DNA of 64,000 nucleotides. Origin: Hysterangium stoloniferum. Its lineage: Eukaryota; Basidiomycota; Agaricomycetes; Hysterangiales; Hysterangiaceae. Positions 22,292-35,495 of the stretch are shown here, one piece after another. Positions within the stretch are counted from its first letter, which is position 1. The number at the start of each line of letters is the position of its first letter. The notes beneath the pieces were generated by a model. That model saw only the letters and a program-made list of their open reading frames with translations. It was not told where the DNA came from and searched no databases. The position numbers and the translations under genes are program-made. Where the stretch lies: the NCBI GenBank assembly GCA_015178975.1, contig WHVD01000013.1, forward strand, positions 496,001 through 560,000, read 5' to 3'.

Positions 22292-22757
22292 TTGGCTCCG
22301 GGACTCAGCAGGAAATCAGCGAGCATTATAGCTCAACTGCGCATCGGCCACCCCCCATTAAACAAACATCTGTCTTGCTCTCTTCAAGTAGATTTACCCC
22401 TGTGCCCCGCGTGCCGTCGAGAAGAAACTGCTCACCACTATATTTTAACCTGCCTGGCGTTTTCAGCACAGAGAAGAAAAATGTTCAGCAAACTTACTAG
22501 AGAGACTAAGTCTACTCACCGATACCGAAGGAGTCAAGCGCTTTTGATCTACATCTCAGAGACAGAAGGCCTCAAATCGGTCTTTGGAGACCTAGTCGCC
22601 CCCGAACCCATATAATTCTGAACGCATTGCATTACCCTACACCTAATTAATTTGTACTAGAGGCTGCGTTCCTTCGCGAACCCTCATCCCGACTTGTAAA
22701 GGGTGCTTATGAATGTCCCCCTCTAATAGATATAAATGGAATTTAAAACAAAAAAAT
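22292..22757 (+). mobile_element. 5'-truncated non-LTR retrotransposon (LINE, Tad1/I-like) 3' end
   Basis: 466-bp insert whose plus strand encodes the C-terminal tail of a LINE polyprotein: SRKSASIIAQLRIGHPPLNK, then a zinc-knuckle-like CPACRREETAHHYILTC, then a frame that stays open to a stop at about 22615. The LRxGHxPLN and CPxCxxxE..xH..xxC pattern is typical of the region behind reverse transcriptase/RNase H in fungal Tad1-like elements. A 3' UTR of about 140 bp ends in an A-rich tail (AAAACAAAAAAAT). Perfect 14-bp target-site duplications flank it. The residues just upstream in the same frame belong to the target DNA, not to the element. The open frame and clean duplications suggest a fairly young, dead-on-arrival copy. 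Confidence 0.8.
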
Positions 22758-22771
22758 AACCAACAGTGTCG
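22758..22771. repeat. Downstream target-site duplication of the LINE copy
   Basis: Second copy of the 14-bp duplication, directly after the A-rich tail. Confidence 0.8.
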
Positions 22772-23488
22772 AGGGGAGCATCTAACTCATACCATTGCCC
22801 AGATTTGATTCACGGAGTGGGAGCAAGCAAGAAATGCTCCGGGAAGTCGATTTTCTGTCTCACGTGGACTCTGTCCGGCTCTTCAGCTGCCACTTTCTAC
22901 GGAGTTTTGTGAAGGTAATGCACATTTATGTTGTCGTAGACATACGCATTATATATCCACTCAAAACCAGTCAGATGAATAAAAGACGAGATCAAGACTC
23001 CGAGTGTCTTTTGGTGTAGGCAACCACACTGACCTTTCAGTCTGACCATTTTTTTCTCAATAATCAATATTATGCGACATAATGTGCCCATCAGCTAATG
23101 CAATTTTCAGGAGATGTAGCTTATTTTAAATTCGGTATTGTGAAAATCCCGTCAAGGTTCTGTTCAGCTATGTATCGCCAGTAATTCAATCCTGACATGT
23201 TTCTAAATATAAAGAAATGTCTGTTTCCGCTGTCATAAACGAGGCTGGGCAAATGTAACTTACAATAAATGTAGTGTGAATGCGCTATGCACGCCTGTCC
23301 TGGATGGCACCCGGCGAGTACTGCGGGTTATGAGATAGTTGGCAGGGTTGGACACAGCCCAAGTGGAGAATAACCAGACGTCACGACGGAACAGGTAACG
23401 TATTCGCTCTTTCAATTCACATTTTATCCATTGTCACAGGCTTCGACTGAAACTACTGTCTTTCTCTTTCATCTCTATCTTGAATTCC
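22772..23488. other. Intergenic stretch upstream of the tricalbin gene
   Basis: About 0.7 kb, presumably the tricalbin promoter and 5' UTR. No protein-like frame that I trust. Confidence 0.5.
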
Positions 23489-26400
23489 ATGTCTGCCCCA
23501 AGAGACATGGCGGCTGGTCTCACATCTAACGCAGTCACTGCAGTTGCTGCCGATGCGAACAAGGGCGCACCTGTACATATGTTTGATTCAGAAGCATCAC
23601 CTGAAGAGAAAGCCGCCTCAATAGGGAGAACTATCAAGGTTATAGGGAGTACCAATGGGGTAACCAACAAGGGTAGATATCTTCCGGAGCCCTCGCATAA
23701 ATGACGGTGATAAGAATTCAATCTTCTGCCCAGAATTGAGTCTTGATACAAGCCGAGGGTCAATCACCCCTACTATCACCATTTCGGATGTCGACAAATC
23801 ACAAGCCGACGAGGAGGTTGCACCGTCACAGCCTCAATCCACTGTCAGCGAGACCAATAACGAAACTACACCAGGTGCTATTCCAGAGAAGCCAGTCCCT
23901 GACATCCCAGATTGGTATCGTATTGGATGGAGAGCTGTTTCGGGCATTGACAATGTTCCCAACACACAGGAGGAAGTGGACAAGGGCATTCTTGCGGCTT
24001 TCCTCCATGAACAATATTACGGCGACTGGTATCACAATGCAGGTGTTATCTTCTTCGTGAGTCTAGGCAGGTTGCTCCACTGTTTGCTCTTTTGATATGT
24101 TCCTATATTTTAAGGCTGTCATTACGTCGCACTTCCTTACACTCTTTAGGATGGGCTGGGGAGCCCTGATTGTTCTGCTCGCATTCTGTACAACATACTA
24201 TACTACCTCTCTCGCGCGTGTTCGGCGTCGGGCTCGTGATGACATTCAACGCGAGCTTGTCAAAACACGTCTCCTTTCAGAATCAGAATCTGCAGATTGG
24301 ATGAACCACTTCCTGGATCGATTTTGGCTAATCTACGAGCCTGTCCTCAGCAGGACAATCACCGCATCGGTTAACCAGATCCTTAGTGTGAACACGCCCC
24401 CTTTCCTAGACTCCCTTCGTATTGAACATTTCAGCCTTGGCTCTAAAGCACCTCATATCGATTCCGTCCGGACTTTCCCTAAAACACCGGACGATATCGT
24501 TATGATGGACTGGGCCGTTTCCTTTACCCCAAGCGACGAGTCGGAATTGACTGCCACTGAAATCAAAAAGAAGATGAATCCCAAAATTGTTCTTAACATT
24601 CGTTTAGGTAAAGGATTTGCGAGCGCTGAGATGCCTGTACTGTATGTTTGGCCTTTTATGGTACATGTGGATCATTCCTGACACCCTCGTAGTCTTGAAG
24701 ATATCAACTTCCGAGGATTGATGCGCGTCAGATTAAAACTAACTGTTACCTTTCCTCATATCCAGATCGTTGATCTGTGTTTTATGGAGAAACCCCTTAT
24801 CGACTACGTTTTGAAACCCATCGGAGGCGAAACGTTCGGTTTCGACATAGCCAATGTAGTTGAGTTGTACATCTTCATTATTCGATGCTCACACCAGGCT
24901 AGATCCCCGGTCTCTCTCCATTTATTCGGGATATGACACATGGAACGCTTGGCCCAATGATGTATGATCCTAATGGTACTGTATCCGCTATTTATTATCC
25001 ATCCTTCATGAATTAATCCACTTTCAGTCTTTACCCTCAACCTCGAGCAACTTTTATCTGGCGCACCCATCGACGCAGCCATTGGCGTGTTGCAAATCAC
25101 CCTCCATCACGCACGGGGTCTAAAGGTTACGAAGATAGGCGGTGGATCCCCTGATCCGTACGTCAGCCTAAGCATCAATCATCGCGCCGAAGTCGCGCGT
25201 ACTGCCTGGCGGGAGTCGACGTAAGTTCTCTTTTCGAAGGCTAGATACCCTCCTGATGTATATGGGTATGCAGATCCAGTCCGACGTGGCACGAGACTAA
25301 ATTCCTCCTTATCAATTCATTGAATGACGTCTTGACCCTGACTCTCATGGATTATAACGAACATCGCAAAGATTCGGATTTGGGTTTTGCAACATTCGAG
25401 CTCTCGAAGCTTAAGGATGATGCTACACTTGAAGGAATTACTTCGCCAATCGTTAAAGACGGTAAAGACCGGGGTGAACTGCGATTTGACGTGTGAGTCG
25501 TCCGTTTGTCAGTCCGGTTGGTTTCGCTCACACCTTCGAAAAAACCTTGTAAAGGTCATTCTACCCCGTTTTAGTCCCAACTAAAGTTGACGGCAAAGAC
25601 GAACCCGTACCCGAGACCTGTACGTAGAAGCTAAATGAAGTGACCCACACTATGAACTGACGTGTGATTTGCAGCTGCTGGAATCGTACGACTTACAGTT
25701 CATCAAGCTAAAGATCTAGATATTAGCAAGAGTCTCTCGAGTGATCTTAATCCCTTTGCCAAAGTCTTTTTGGGATCATCTAAGGAGCCGCTACATAACA
25801 CTCCCCGCCCGAAGCATACGATCAACCCTGTTTGGGAATCGGCGACAGAATTTTTGTGCTCTGATCGTGCTTCAAGCATTATTAGGGTTGATGTCATCGA
25901 TGATCGTGACTTTTTAAATGACCCTGTAGTAGGACATCTTCGAGTCAAGCTTAATGATCTTCTGGATGCCAAACAGGCTGGCAAGGACTGGTGGCCGCTA
26001 AGCCACTGTAAAACGGGAAGAGTACGTGTGACTGCAGAATGGAAGCCTTTGAACATCGCTGGCAGTCTACAAGGCGCGGACCATTATACCCCGCCTATTG
26101 GGGTTGTTAGACTCTGGTGCGTAGTTATTCTTGTTCAGAAAGTTCCGTGGTCACCTTCCTTCCGATGACAGGATGAAGAAGGCGACTGACCTCAAGTACG
26201 GATTTCGTTATATACTTCATCTATAAATGTTTACATCTTTCACCTAGGAATGTGGAAGCCCTTGGTGGCAAGGTATGCCGCCCAGATCCAGGGTAATCCC
26301 TAGGTTACTAATTTATTGCAGAGTGATCCATATGTGCGCGTGCTGCTGCGTAACATTGTTATGGCAAGAACCGATGTCGTTGACAATAGTGGGTTTAATG

Positions 26401-29007
26401 TTCGGAGGAATAACGGAATGATTTTGAACGATCGACTTGTTTAGATCTGAATCCAGAGTGGGATCAAATTATCTATGTGCCGGTGCACTCTTCAAAGGAG
26501 GTATGAGCTTGCGTGTTTTGCAACTGGCAACACATTGACTATGCATATCAGGTTATAATATTGGGATGTATGGATTGCCAGATTTTGACTAAGGTATGCC
26601 CCAGCTCTTAGTTATCTTGGGCCCAAGTGCCCATAGTTCTGCAGGATCGATCACTCGGGTCAGTCGAGCTTCGCGTTCACGATCTAGTCCAACGCTCTAC
26701 CGAAGACAAGAACTACCCATACGTGTCAACAGGGAGGAAGGAACATACGGAACCTCTGCGACACGACAACAAGGATAACATGTTCAAAGGACAATTGCAC
26801 TTTGCAGCGGAATTCATCCCAGCAATGTTCCTAAAAGATATTCGATTCGATGCCCCTGCCAACGAAATTGAAGAGGCTGTCGCAGCGAGTTGCGTTGCAC
26901 AAACTGACGGTTCCACTTCTCGTTCAGGTAGTGAGGAGTCCTTAGCTTTGAGCCCTAGCCAGAATGATGTTCCTGCCAACAATACCTTCAAGCCCACACA
27001 TACCAAAGCTGCAAAATCCACAGATACAGCAATTACTGTGGACAGTATGGTATCACCAAGCTCACCAACCGGAGCCAATCCTGAATCTATCGCGGAACCC
27101 AAGTACGAGGGTGCTGTGTTAACCAAAGAGGAGTTGCTTAAATCTCGTAAGTACTTCAATGTCGACAATTACTGTACTATGTTGATTTGTATTCTAGAGT
27201 CTGGAATCATTGTATTCAATCTCATCAGTGGTCAGCTGGCGAAGAAGGCTCGATTGGAAGTTCTTCTAGACGAAGGCTACTGGCCTGTGGTTGTGACTCC
27301 AAAGGCTCGTAGCACTAATGCGAAATTCAACATGGCCGGCGAAGGCTTCGTCAAAGAGCTCGACTTCGGGCATGTTTGGCTTAAACTCAATGGAGCTAAC
27401 GATGATGAGAAAGAAGACGTCATTGCAGAATTCAAGATGGACGTCAAACCCTTTTTAGAGCAGTGCTTGGTATGTTGAAGTTGATCTTTGTTACAAGGAT
27501 GGTATTCATTATTATTTTTTCCCTAGGATGGCCCTAAGAAGTTCACATTGTGTGACAAGGATGGTCGGAACGAAAGCACCATTGAAGTGGAAGCCAAATA
27601 TGTTCCCGTCAATATTACTCTTGAGCCTAGAGAGAGTGTTAATAGTAAGTGCATTCGCCCTGAAGGACGGCCTTCTTATGCGGTGCCCTGTTTCAGACCA
27701 AGGCATTCTTCGAATAGACTTGATCGAAGGCAAAGGTATCCTTCCTGCGGATCGCAGTGGAACATCGGACCCATATGCAATCTTCACACTCAACGGTCAA
27801 AAGATATTCCGGTCGCAGACGAAAAAGAAGACACTTTCCCCCGATTGGAATGAGAGCTTTGAAGTCAATATTGTAAGGAAAGGTGTTTGCCATTGTTTAT
27901 ACGAGGGCTTAATTTCTTCCAGCTATCCCGCGTCGGCACGTGCCTCCAAGTCGAAGTATTCGATTGGAACCAAATTGAACAGTCTAAATCGCTGGGACAA
28001 GGCAGCCTTGATTTAGAAAGCCTTGAGCCTTTTCAAGCCGCCCCCACGACAGTGCCCCTCAGCACTCCTAAGCATGGCCCGAAGGGTGAAGTTCACGTCA
28101 ATTTAATGTTCCAACCCTCAATCATTGCCAAAACACGGAAGACCACTTCAACGTTCTCCTCTCCAGGACGCGCTATGACTCAAGTAGGTGGTATTCCATT
28201 TGATACTGGGAAAGGCATCGTCCATGGCGTTGGAAGTGCCGGGAAGACTGTTAAGAGTATTTTCAAACGTGAACATACTCCCTCTCCCTCTGTGGAGGTT
28301 CCGTCAGATAGTTTGTCCGCACCAACGCACGACCCCCCTGCCACCCAAGTCTCCAAACTACCGGATTATACATTTCCTGCCGCTGACATACCTCGCACCG
28401 GAATTGCTACGGCCCCACACGGTATGGATGATGCTAAGACACATTTCGATTGTGGAATGCTCTCTGTGACCGTCTTGGCTGCCAAGGATCTCGTCGGCGC
28501 ATCAGCTGGAGACATGGTCAAGCCATACGTCGTAATCAAGGTTGGGGAGAAAGAGCAAAAAACAAAGCACACATCGAAGACTGTAGCGCCGGAATGGTTG
28601 GTTCATATACATGGTTTATGTCTACATTTTTGATCGTGTATGATTTTAGGGATGAATCCTTCAAATTCCTTATTGGGCCTGATACACAGTCTTTCACTGC
28701 GAATGTCTTTGATCATAAAACGATCGGAAAGGATCGCCTCCTCGGAGAAGCCGAGATTGAAGTACGCTCTTTTTACACTTTCAAGACATATGCCTCTGAC
28801 AACTCCTTATAGATTTGGAGGCACCTTAATCTGACAACCGGAACTACAACAATGGATGTTTGGGTAGAGCTGCGCGAAGGCGACGGTCTCCTTCGGCTCC
28901 GCCTAGAATTCGAAAAAGGCAGACAAGGCTCTATTTTGTCAGCAGCGGCTCCCTCATCTTCAAGATTCACGTCTTTGAGGAGGTCAACCACTCGTGAGCG
29001 TACTTAG
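23489..29007 (+). CDS. TCB: Tricalbin-like SMP and multi-C2 domain ER-plasma membrane tether
   Basis: Large ER membrane protein of the tricalbin/extended-synaptotagmin family, which bridges ER and plasma membrane and moves lipids between them. Order: acidic N-terminus from MSAPRDMAAGL; a hydrophobic anchor LIVLLAFCTTYYTTSLARVR (about 24165); SMP lipid-transfer domain (about 24280-24900, WMNHFLDRFWLIYEPVLS, FDIANIPGLSPFIRDM). About five C2 domains follow, at about 25060, 25680, 26110, 27700 and 28450, with Ca-site loops GSPDPYVSL, SDPYVRVLL and TSDPYAIFTL. In the last C2 the loop reads DMVKPYVVI, so its Ca binding is doubtful. Roughly 18 short introns. The stop at 29005 follows STTRERT. The gene looks intact and is the largest in the window. 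C2 order and count match yeast tricalbins broadly. Confidence 0.92.
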
Positions 29008-29318
29008 GCCCATCTATGACTTGACAGGACCTTCATTTTGAATTTACATTTCTGTAAAATGCTCCTACTACTTTGTATTATAGTCACACTTCTTGGATTC
29101 TTGGATTCTTTAGGCATCACTTTCTGAACCAGAATACGTTACAAGTAAACATAAAAACGTTTTTTTGTTCCAACAGTGTCATGACGAAAATACATAGGTT
29201 GGTTGCAAATTGTTCCTTTATCTGAATTCATAGGCATAATTACAGCATCATCCCGAAAATACATGGATTAATTGCATATTGAGCCTTTATCTGGATTTAT
29301 AGGCAAAGTCGCGGCACC
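29008..29318. other. Convergent 3' region with a diverged tandem repeat
   Basis: 310 bp between two convergent genes. It contains two diverged 69-bp units (listed separately). Confidence 0.6.
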
Positions 29319-29322
29319 TTAT
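29185..29322. repeat. Diverged 69-bp tandem duplication
   Basis: Unit 1 (29185-29253) and unit 2 (29254-29322) both begin CGAAAATACAT and share CCTTTATCTG and ATAGGCA at matching offsets; roughly three quarters of positions agree by eye. The second unit runs into the stop codon of the dioxygenase gene. Confidence 0.7.
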
Positions 29323-30821
29323 AATTCGAGTCCTTCCAGAGCAGGCTGGGGCCTCTCTGCTTGGGGTGTAATGCGAGCGCCGTGGCGACGTTCCTTTGAC
29401 TCGCCGTAATCGACTATGGCAGACTAAAGTGCAATGAGAATTGACAAGAAGAGCATACACCAAGCATAAACGTACGTGCGCTAGAATACGGTTGTCCCAT
29501 ATAACAACGGTATTGGGCTCCCACTATCATAAATCGTCATAAAAGCCCATCCTGGCCATTGATTTGGAAAATGAATTGTAACCGACCTTCACTCTGGCCT
29601 GGGAATCTCCCCCCTTGGCTATATGATCACAAAGGAAGTTCAAGATGTTCTCCGACTCCTGACGCTTCAAGCCAACGATTCTGCGAGTGAACTGTCTGTT
29701 TACAAAGAGAGATTCTTCACCTGTAACTGGGTGTCGCCTGACAACAGGATGACTGGGAGATGTTTAAATACATTTACTTAGCTATGAGGAAGGAAGCGAA
29801 ACATACACATTCTCAACGGGTTCACGACGCACGGTAGCACCTCGCTTGCCGGAGCGTGAATAGTTAGCCTGTTCAATACCTGAATTCAAAACCACCAATC
29901 AACGCCGGCAGAGAAAAGGAGACAGTGTGGCGTTGCTACAGACCAGAGTGAACTGCCTTTAGTGTACGTAAAAACGCAACGAATTGGGGGGATAAGCGTC
30001 GTAACGCCGCAACTTGGGATGAAAACAGCGTGTCCCCTCCAGTTGAAGCTGGGAGAATTATGACATATCAAAACGAAAACGACACGAAAGGCAAAGGGTG
30101 CCTTACGCTGAGCCAGCAAATAGAACGTCGTCAAGCCTGGAGGCTGCAATTCATAACTGACATCGTTGTGCCAATTTAAACTGGTAATGCTATCATCGTT
30201 TTCAAAATTGAATGTGTGATTCGCATCACGGTAGACCAGGTGTAATTCGGGAGCGCCGTCCTGTTGAGCAATGAGCCTGAGAGCCGAGGTATTTGTGAAC
30301 TTGCAAGAAAGTGCTTACAGGATGTCCTGACGTTGGGTGTATGTGCAATCGTCCGAAGTGGCTACCCCAGGCTCTGTGATAGTCGACATCACGGTCGATA
30401 AAGTCTTGTTGGTTTCTAAACACGACGAGACCGCGTTGAGCCACCTGGGGCATTTTGAACGGTCAGTTTTAAAGAGGTGTGGTGAATTTTCTCGTACATA
30501 TAATGCTAGTTGATCTCTCCCGTCGCTGTCAAGGTCGGTGAGCTGGACTCCCTCTATGTCTACCCCCAAGTAAGGCTGTATTTCAGTCACACGTGTTGCA
30601 TTTTTGAGGAGGGAGCGTGGGTCAGGGTGGGTCAGCGCGCGATGACCAGGATCAGCATGTTCAAAAGGTTCGAGGGGAAGATATTTATCGGCAGAGAAGT
30701 ATGGGAGTAAATGCGCATACTTATATTCTGATGCCTGCACCCTGAATCCGTCTGGCTGCTGGGGCCCCTTCAATGTTACTGAGGGAGTAGTTTGGGTAGT
30801 AGTTTTTGATACGGTAGACAT
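29319..30821 (-). CDS. TauD/TfdA-family Fe(II)/2-oxoglutarate dioxygenase (taurine dioxygenase-like)
   Basis: Non-heme iron dioxygenase related to taurine dioxygenase and yeast JLP1, which release sulfite from sulfonates; some fungal members act on other acids. Start MSTVSKTTTQTTPSVTLKG. Then RVTEIQPYLGVDIEGVQLTD, AQRGLVVFRNQQDFID, HFGRLHIHPTSGHP, and the iron-binding HxD motif in SLNWHNDVSYELQPPG. Later come HPVVRRHPVTGEESLFVNRQ and WDNRILAHSAIVDYGE with the distal His, followed by an RRHGARITP stretch with the 2-oxoglutarate Arg. About six introns. Ends ALEGLEL. It is divergent from an OPT peptide transporter, 1.27 kb away. TATATA lies about 65 bp upstream of the start. Substrate not readable. 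Confidence 0.9.
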
Positions 30822-32091
30822 TGTTCAGGGAGTTTGGTAGCGGGGAAGTTGAGAGAGAATTGAACAAACACTTCTAGTCTCGATATATAGTCTCATTATT
30901 AGAACACGTAGTGAGAACGAGTGTAGGGAAAGTCCTAATATTACGAAAAAGCACGCAATCGTTATGTCGACTTTCGCAGTGAGTGATCCTATTCGAGGGA
31001 GCTACGCCCTATTTCAAGAGATGCGGCCAGCTTGCCGAGAGCGATGACGGACAATCCCATCGTTCAACGTCAACGAGAAGCCGTTAGTTATCCCGTCATT
31101 AAAAAGGTTAAGAAAATACCATTATAAACTAGTTTAAAGTTTCTCGTGAGGACAGACACGCCTCACCAAAAAGTGCAAAGTGCAACATTGAACAAGCTGA
31201 GATGATTGAACAGGTAAACTGCCTGTGGGGGTTTAAATTATTATTACGTGAATCATAGAAGAGACGGCACTGATTGTTGGATATTTTTGATGATATTGAG
31301 GGGCGTATAATTAGAGATATAAGTTACATGTTTGTAATCGAGAACAGACTCAACAATAACTCCAAACCACTAAACCGCTCCGCTTTGTGAGTGTACTCTG
31401 GCTGATCCCTTATCGCCACCCTGCAAATAAATTTTGATGTTGTTTCGACCAATTTCGAAATAAGTGGTATCAGTGATGGTTTAGTGAGCTACCCGAATTA
31501 ACCACGGCTAAGTTCTCACAATTATAGCTGCTATATTGGTAAATGATGACCCATCGAAGTATGTCGACTGATTTTGGTCTCCTCAAGCTTGTAAGACGTA
31601 TTGTAGACGTTTCCTTCATGTAAGTTCTTGCGACGTAGCATTGCTCTTAATATATACACATTTTGTTCCAAATACGGATGAATGTGTTCCTGGAAAGAAA
31701 ATAGTAGACATCCCGGGTCAGGCCAAGCCTGTCCGAATTAGGCCATACAACAAGAGCAGCAAGGTCACGTGCTGACCCTTCTCTCGTCGCAATGAGGACC
31801 ACAATAAAGGAAACCATCATGACCTAGCCTAGGCCAGTTGTATACGGCCGCTTGAAAGCATCGCCTCTTATTGTCGCACCAAAAGGAACGATCTCTTGTC
31901 TGTAAATGGCATTTTTTTCAATTATACGCATGCGAGTGTCCTGTGTCGTTGGTTTGTTGTCGCCCATAAATGTGTTCTGTGGCCATTCTAGTACACAATA
32001 GGGCGATACTCTTTTAAGCAGATGGTTTTCTCTGCCAGAACTCACTGCTTCCGCCTTCGCCTCTCTCCCCTGTTGATACCGCTAGGCATTT
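30822..32091. promoter_or_regulatory. Shared upstream region of the dioxygenase and OPT transporter
   Basis: 1.27 kb between divergent starts. No coding frame I support. A TATATA about 65 bp before the dioxygenase ATG is a plausible core promoter; no other named element identified. Confidence 0.5.
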
Positions 32092-35000
32092 ATGGACTCG
32101 GCAACTATTCTTCGACGCCGCAGGGCTCTACCAGATGTGCCGGAGGACATCACCCTCGAGGATCATCTTGTGCATTTGAATGACCCCAACTACACTTTCG
32201 ATTCCCAGGAGTGGTCAGAAACTGACTCCTTCGAGCTTGACGACAAGAATAGTGCAGTCGAATCCCACTTTTCTAGCGGGAAGACCGAAACTTACTATGA
32301 TGTTGAATCTGCGACGCAAAGCGACTATTCTCGTTCGAGCTCACGTATCGCTACTTCGCGTGCACCTGTATTGGTCGACGAGTACGTTTCAATAGTTTTC
32401 ATTTGTTACCGCTTTATCTAAACAACTATACAAAGGGAATACGATGAGTCGCCCTATCCAGAAGTCCGCGCAGCTGTTCCTACCATGGATGACCCCAACA
32501 TGCCAATAAACACTTTTCGTACATGGTTCCTTGGTCTGCTTTTATCAGCCATCATCTCGGGAGTAAACCAATTCTTCAATGCTCGTACCCCCGGCATTTT
32601 CGTGACAGCTCTCATCATTCAGCTCATTGCTTTGCCTATGGGCAAAGGAATGGAGTACATTCTGCCCACGTGGAAGTTTACCCTTAGGATTCCATTTACG
32701 TCACAAAAGTATGTGTGTAGTTTCAATCCGGGTCCATTCAACATCAAGGAACATGTGAGAAATTTCTCCAACTTTCCTATCACCCCTTCCTTATCCGACT
32801 CTTTTCTTTTTAAGGTGCTTATTACCGTCATGGCTAACGTCACTGCTGGAGGTTCCTATGCGACAGACGTTATCATGGTCCAGAGGCTCGACTACAATTA
32901 TCACAACGTGGCGTATGAACTTTTCTTGACTATCTCTACCCAGATTTTGGGCTTCTCGATAGCCGGGTTCACTCGTCGGTATTTGGTTTGGCCTGCGGCG
33001 ATGATTTGGCCAGGCGCACTTGTCAACTGTGCGCTTTTCACTACACTTCACAAAAACTACGGTCGAAAGGAGCGAAAACATATCAGTCGAGAGCGTTTCT
33101 TCCTTATCGCCTTCCTACTAAGCATAGTGTACTACTGGATTCCTGGTTATCTCTTTACTGCTCTGAGCGTCTTCAACTGGGTATGCTGGATCGCCCCCCA
33201 AAATCCCGTTGTCAACACCCTCTTTGGGACCTCCAGCGGTCTAGGCATGGGGATTCTGACCTTCGATTGGAGTATGATCACTTGGATTGGGAGCCCTCTT
33301 GTTACGCCCGTATGTTTGATTGGTTTTCTTGCTCATTCGAAATGGGCTGAAATACTACTTTTTTTTAGTGGTGGACCCAGGCAAACATTCTTGTTTCACT
33401 TGTCCTCTTCTTTTGGATTATTGCGCCTATCCTTTATTGTACGTATTTTTAACCTGCTTATCATTCAATACTTACAGCTCCCCTAGTCAAAAATGTCTTC
33501 TATTCCAAGTTTTTGCCAATGGCCGCACCTGTTGTTTTCGACAACACTGGGTTCCCCTACGATATTTCACGAATCGTGGTCGACGGTGTATTTAGCCCCG
33601 AGCTGTATCAACAATATTCCCCCCTCTATCTTCCGTGAGTAGAGACAGTATTGTTAGGTTTATCCCACAAATATTAAATCAAAATTCTCTCACTTTTAAA
33701 GGTTGGCATTTGCAATATCATATGGACTTCAATTCGCCACCTTTACGGCCACTCTGGTTCATGTATTCCGTGAGTATTGACCTTCTTGGAGTCTTCTCAT
33801 CTGACTTGCCAGTAGTCTGGTACCGCAAGGACATCATTCAGCGTTTCAAACGTTCCCTTCGCGAAGAGCGCGACGTCCACTGCCGCCTTATGTCGGTTTA
33901 TGAAGAAGTTCCAGCTTGGTGGTATACCACCTTAGGTGTTGTCGCATTCACGATTGGATTGATCGTCATCGAGACTTTCCAGACGAAGGTGCGCTTTAAG
34001 CGCTTTAAAAAATACATCATGCCTTATATGCTCTCTTTCAGCTCCCAGTCTGGGCATACGTTTTTGCCATCACTATGTCAACTCTGTATGTCATTCCAGC
34101 AGGCGTTATTCAGGCCGTTACCAACCAAACAATTGGTCTCAAGTGAGTTTCCCAGTTAAGGTATTTAAACATACTCACATCAATTCCAGTGTTATTTCCG
34201 AGGTCATTGGGGGATCCCTTCTTCCCGGAAAGCCCGTTGCTGTTATGCTCTTCAAGACTTACGGTAATGTTACCATGGCTCAAGCAATGGCTTTCACTGC
34301 CGATCTCAGTATGCTCCATTCGTCAACACATTTGTTTCTTCATTCTAACAAAACAATAGAACTCGGTCACTACATGAAAATCCCCCCGAGGACGATGTTC
34401 ATGGCACAAGTTATCGCTACCATTCTCTCGTGTTTCGTAGTTACTGGCGTACAAGATTGGCAATTCGCCAATATCGTCGACTTCTGCTCGCCCGATAACA
34501 CCCGTGCGTATCGCTGCAATTATACGTGTTGACCCAGGTTACTAAAAAATCATATGCGTCTATAGAAGGTTTCACTTGTCCTCCAGTCTCCATCTTCAGC
34601 ACGGCAGCAATCGTCTGGGGTGGCGTTGGGTAAGTTCTACTATCACGGTATTACTTCAGTTTATCGACCTTAGTCTCTAGTGCTGGGCGAATGTTTGGAC
34701 AGGGTGCACTGTGAGTTTCTTCTTTTTTAAACGACTTCTAAAAGCTAGAATCTGACTTTCATTTTAAGGTACTGGCCAAGTGAGCGATCTTTTGAGATAT
34801 AAATTTATAGAACCTGGCACTTATGTGTCGTTTTTCTCCTCTTTTTAGTGACGTACGTGGTTATAAATGCTTCGGTTGCAGTGATACTTACCTATAAACA
34901 ATCAACAGTTGGTTTTTCTTCATTGGCGCAGTCCTCCCCATTCCTTTCTATTACGCGGCGAAACGTTGGCCGACATCGGTATGCCTGACTTTATCCTGTT

Positions 35001-35495
35001 ATCCATATTTGTTTTTTGACAACATGTGCAGATATTCAAATATATCAACATTCCGATTTTCTTCTTTGGCCCCGCCATTATTCCTCCTGCCTCTGGCGTC
35101 AACATTGCATCTTGGGCCTTGGTCGGATTCATTTTCCAATCTTGGATCCGTCGCACACACTTCAGGGTTTGTTTTCAATTCAATGTCTACTGTATACCCT
35201 CTGACCTGGCCGATATAGTGGTGGATGCGCTTCAACTATATTCTTAGTGCCGCCCTTGACGCAGGCGTTGCGGTTGGTGTCCTTCTCGTGTTCTTCAGCC
35301 TTCAATTACCCAAAGGCGGCATCACCTTGAACTGGTGGGGTAATACAGTGTGGCGAGAAACTGCGGATGCGCAAGGTCTGCCCTTCATCATTCTTGATGC
35401 TAATCAGACTTTCGGGCCATCAGTTGTGCGTAGTTTCTGCAATTTGTATTTGGAATTCTTCCTTAACGCACTGCTTTCAGGGTCAATTCTTCTAA
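32092..35495 (+). CDS. OPT-family oligopeptide transporter
   Basis: Proton-coupled oligopeptide transporter of the OPT family (peptides, glutathione or metal chelates), plasma membrane. The acidic cytosolic N-terminus is MDSATILRRRRALPDVPEDI. About 12-16 membrane segments follow, starting FRTWFLGLLLSAIISGVNQF. Family landmarks: FNPGPFNIKEH, GGSYATDVIMVQRLDYN, QILGFSIAGFTRRYLVWPAA, FLIAFLLSIVYYWIPGYLF, SEVIGGSLLPGKPVAVMLFK, GHYMKIPPRTMF and WWGNTVWRETADAQG. About twelve introns, several exons very short (e.g. around 34680-34770). The final intron begins after FGPSV and leaves GQFF before the stop at 35493. Complete. Confidence 0.92.

Noticed and set aside
29171-29180. Further copies of the LINE duplication core CAACAGTGTC (also near 52135)
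   Set aside because: The copy near 52135 lies in conserved BRCT coding sequence and the one at 29171 has no element next to it; treated as chance matches rather than a family of insertions.
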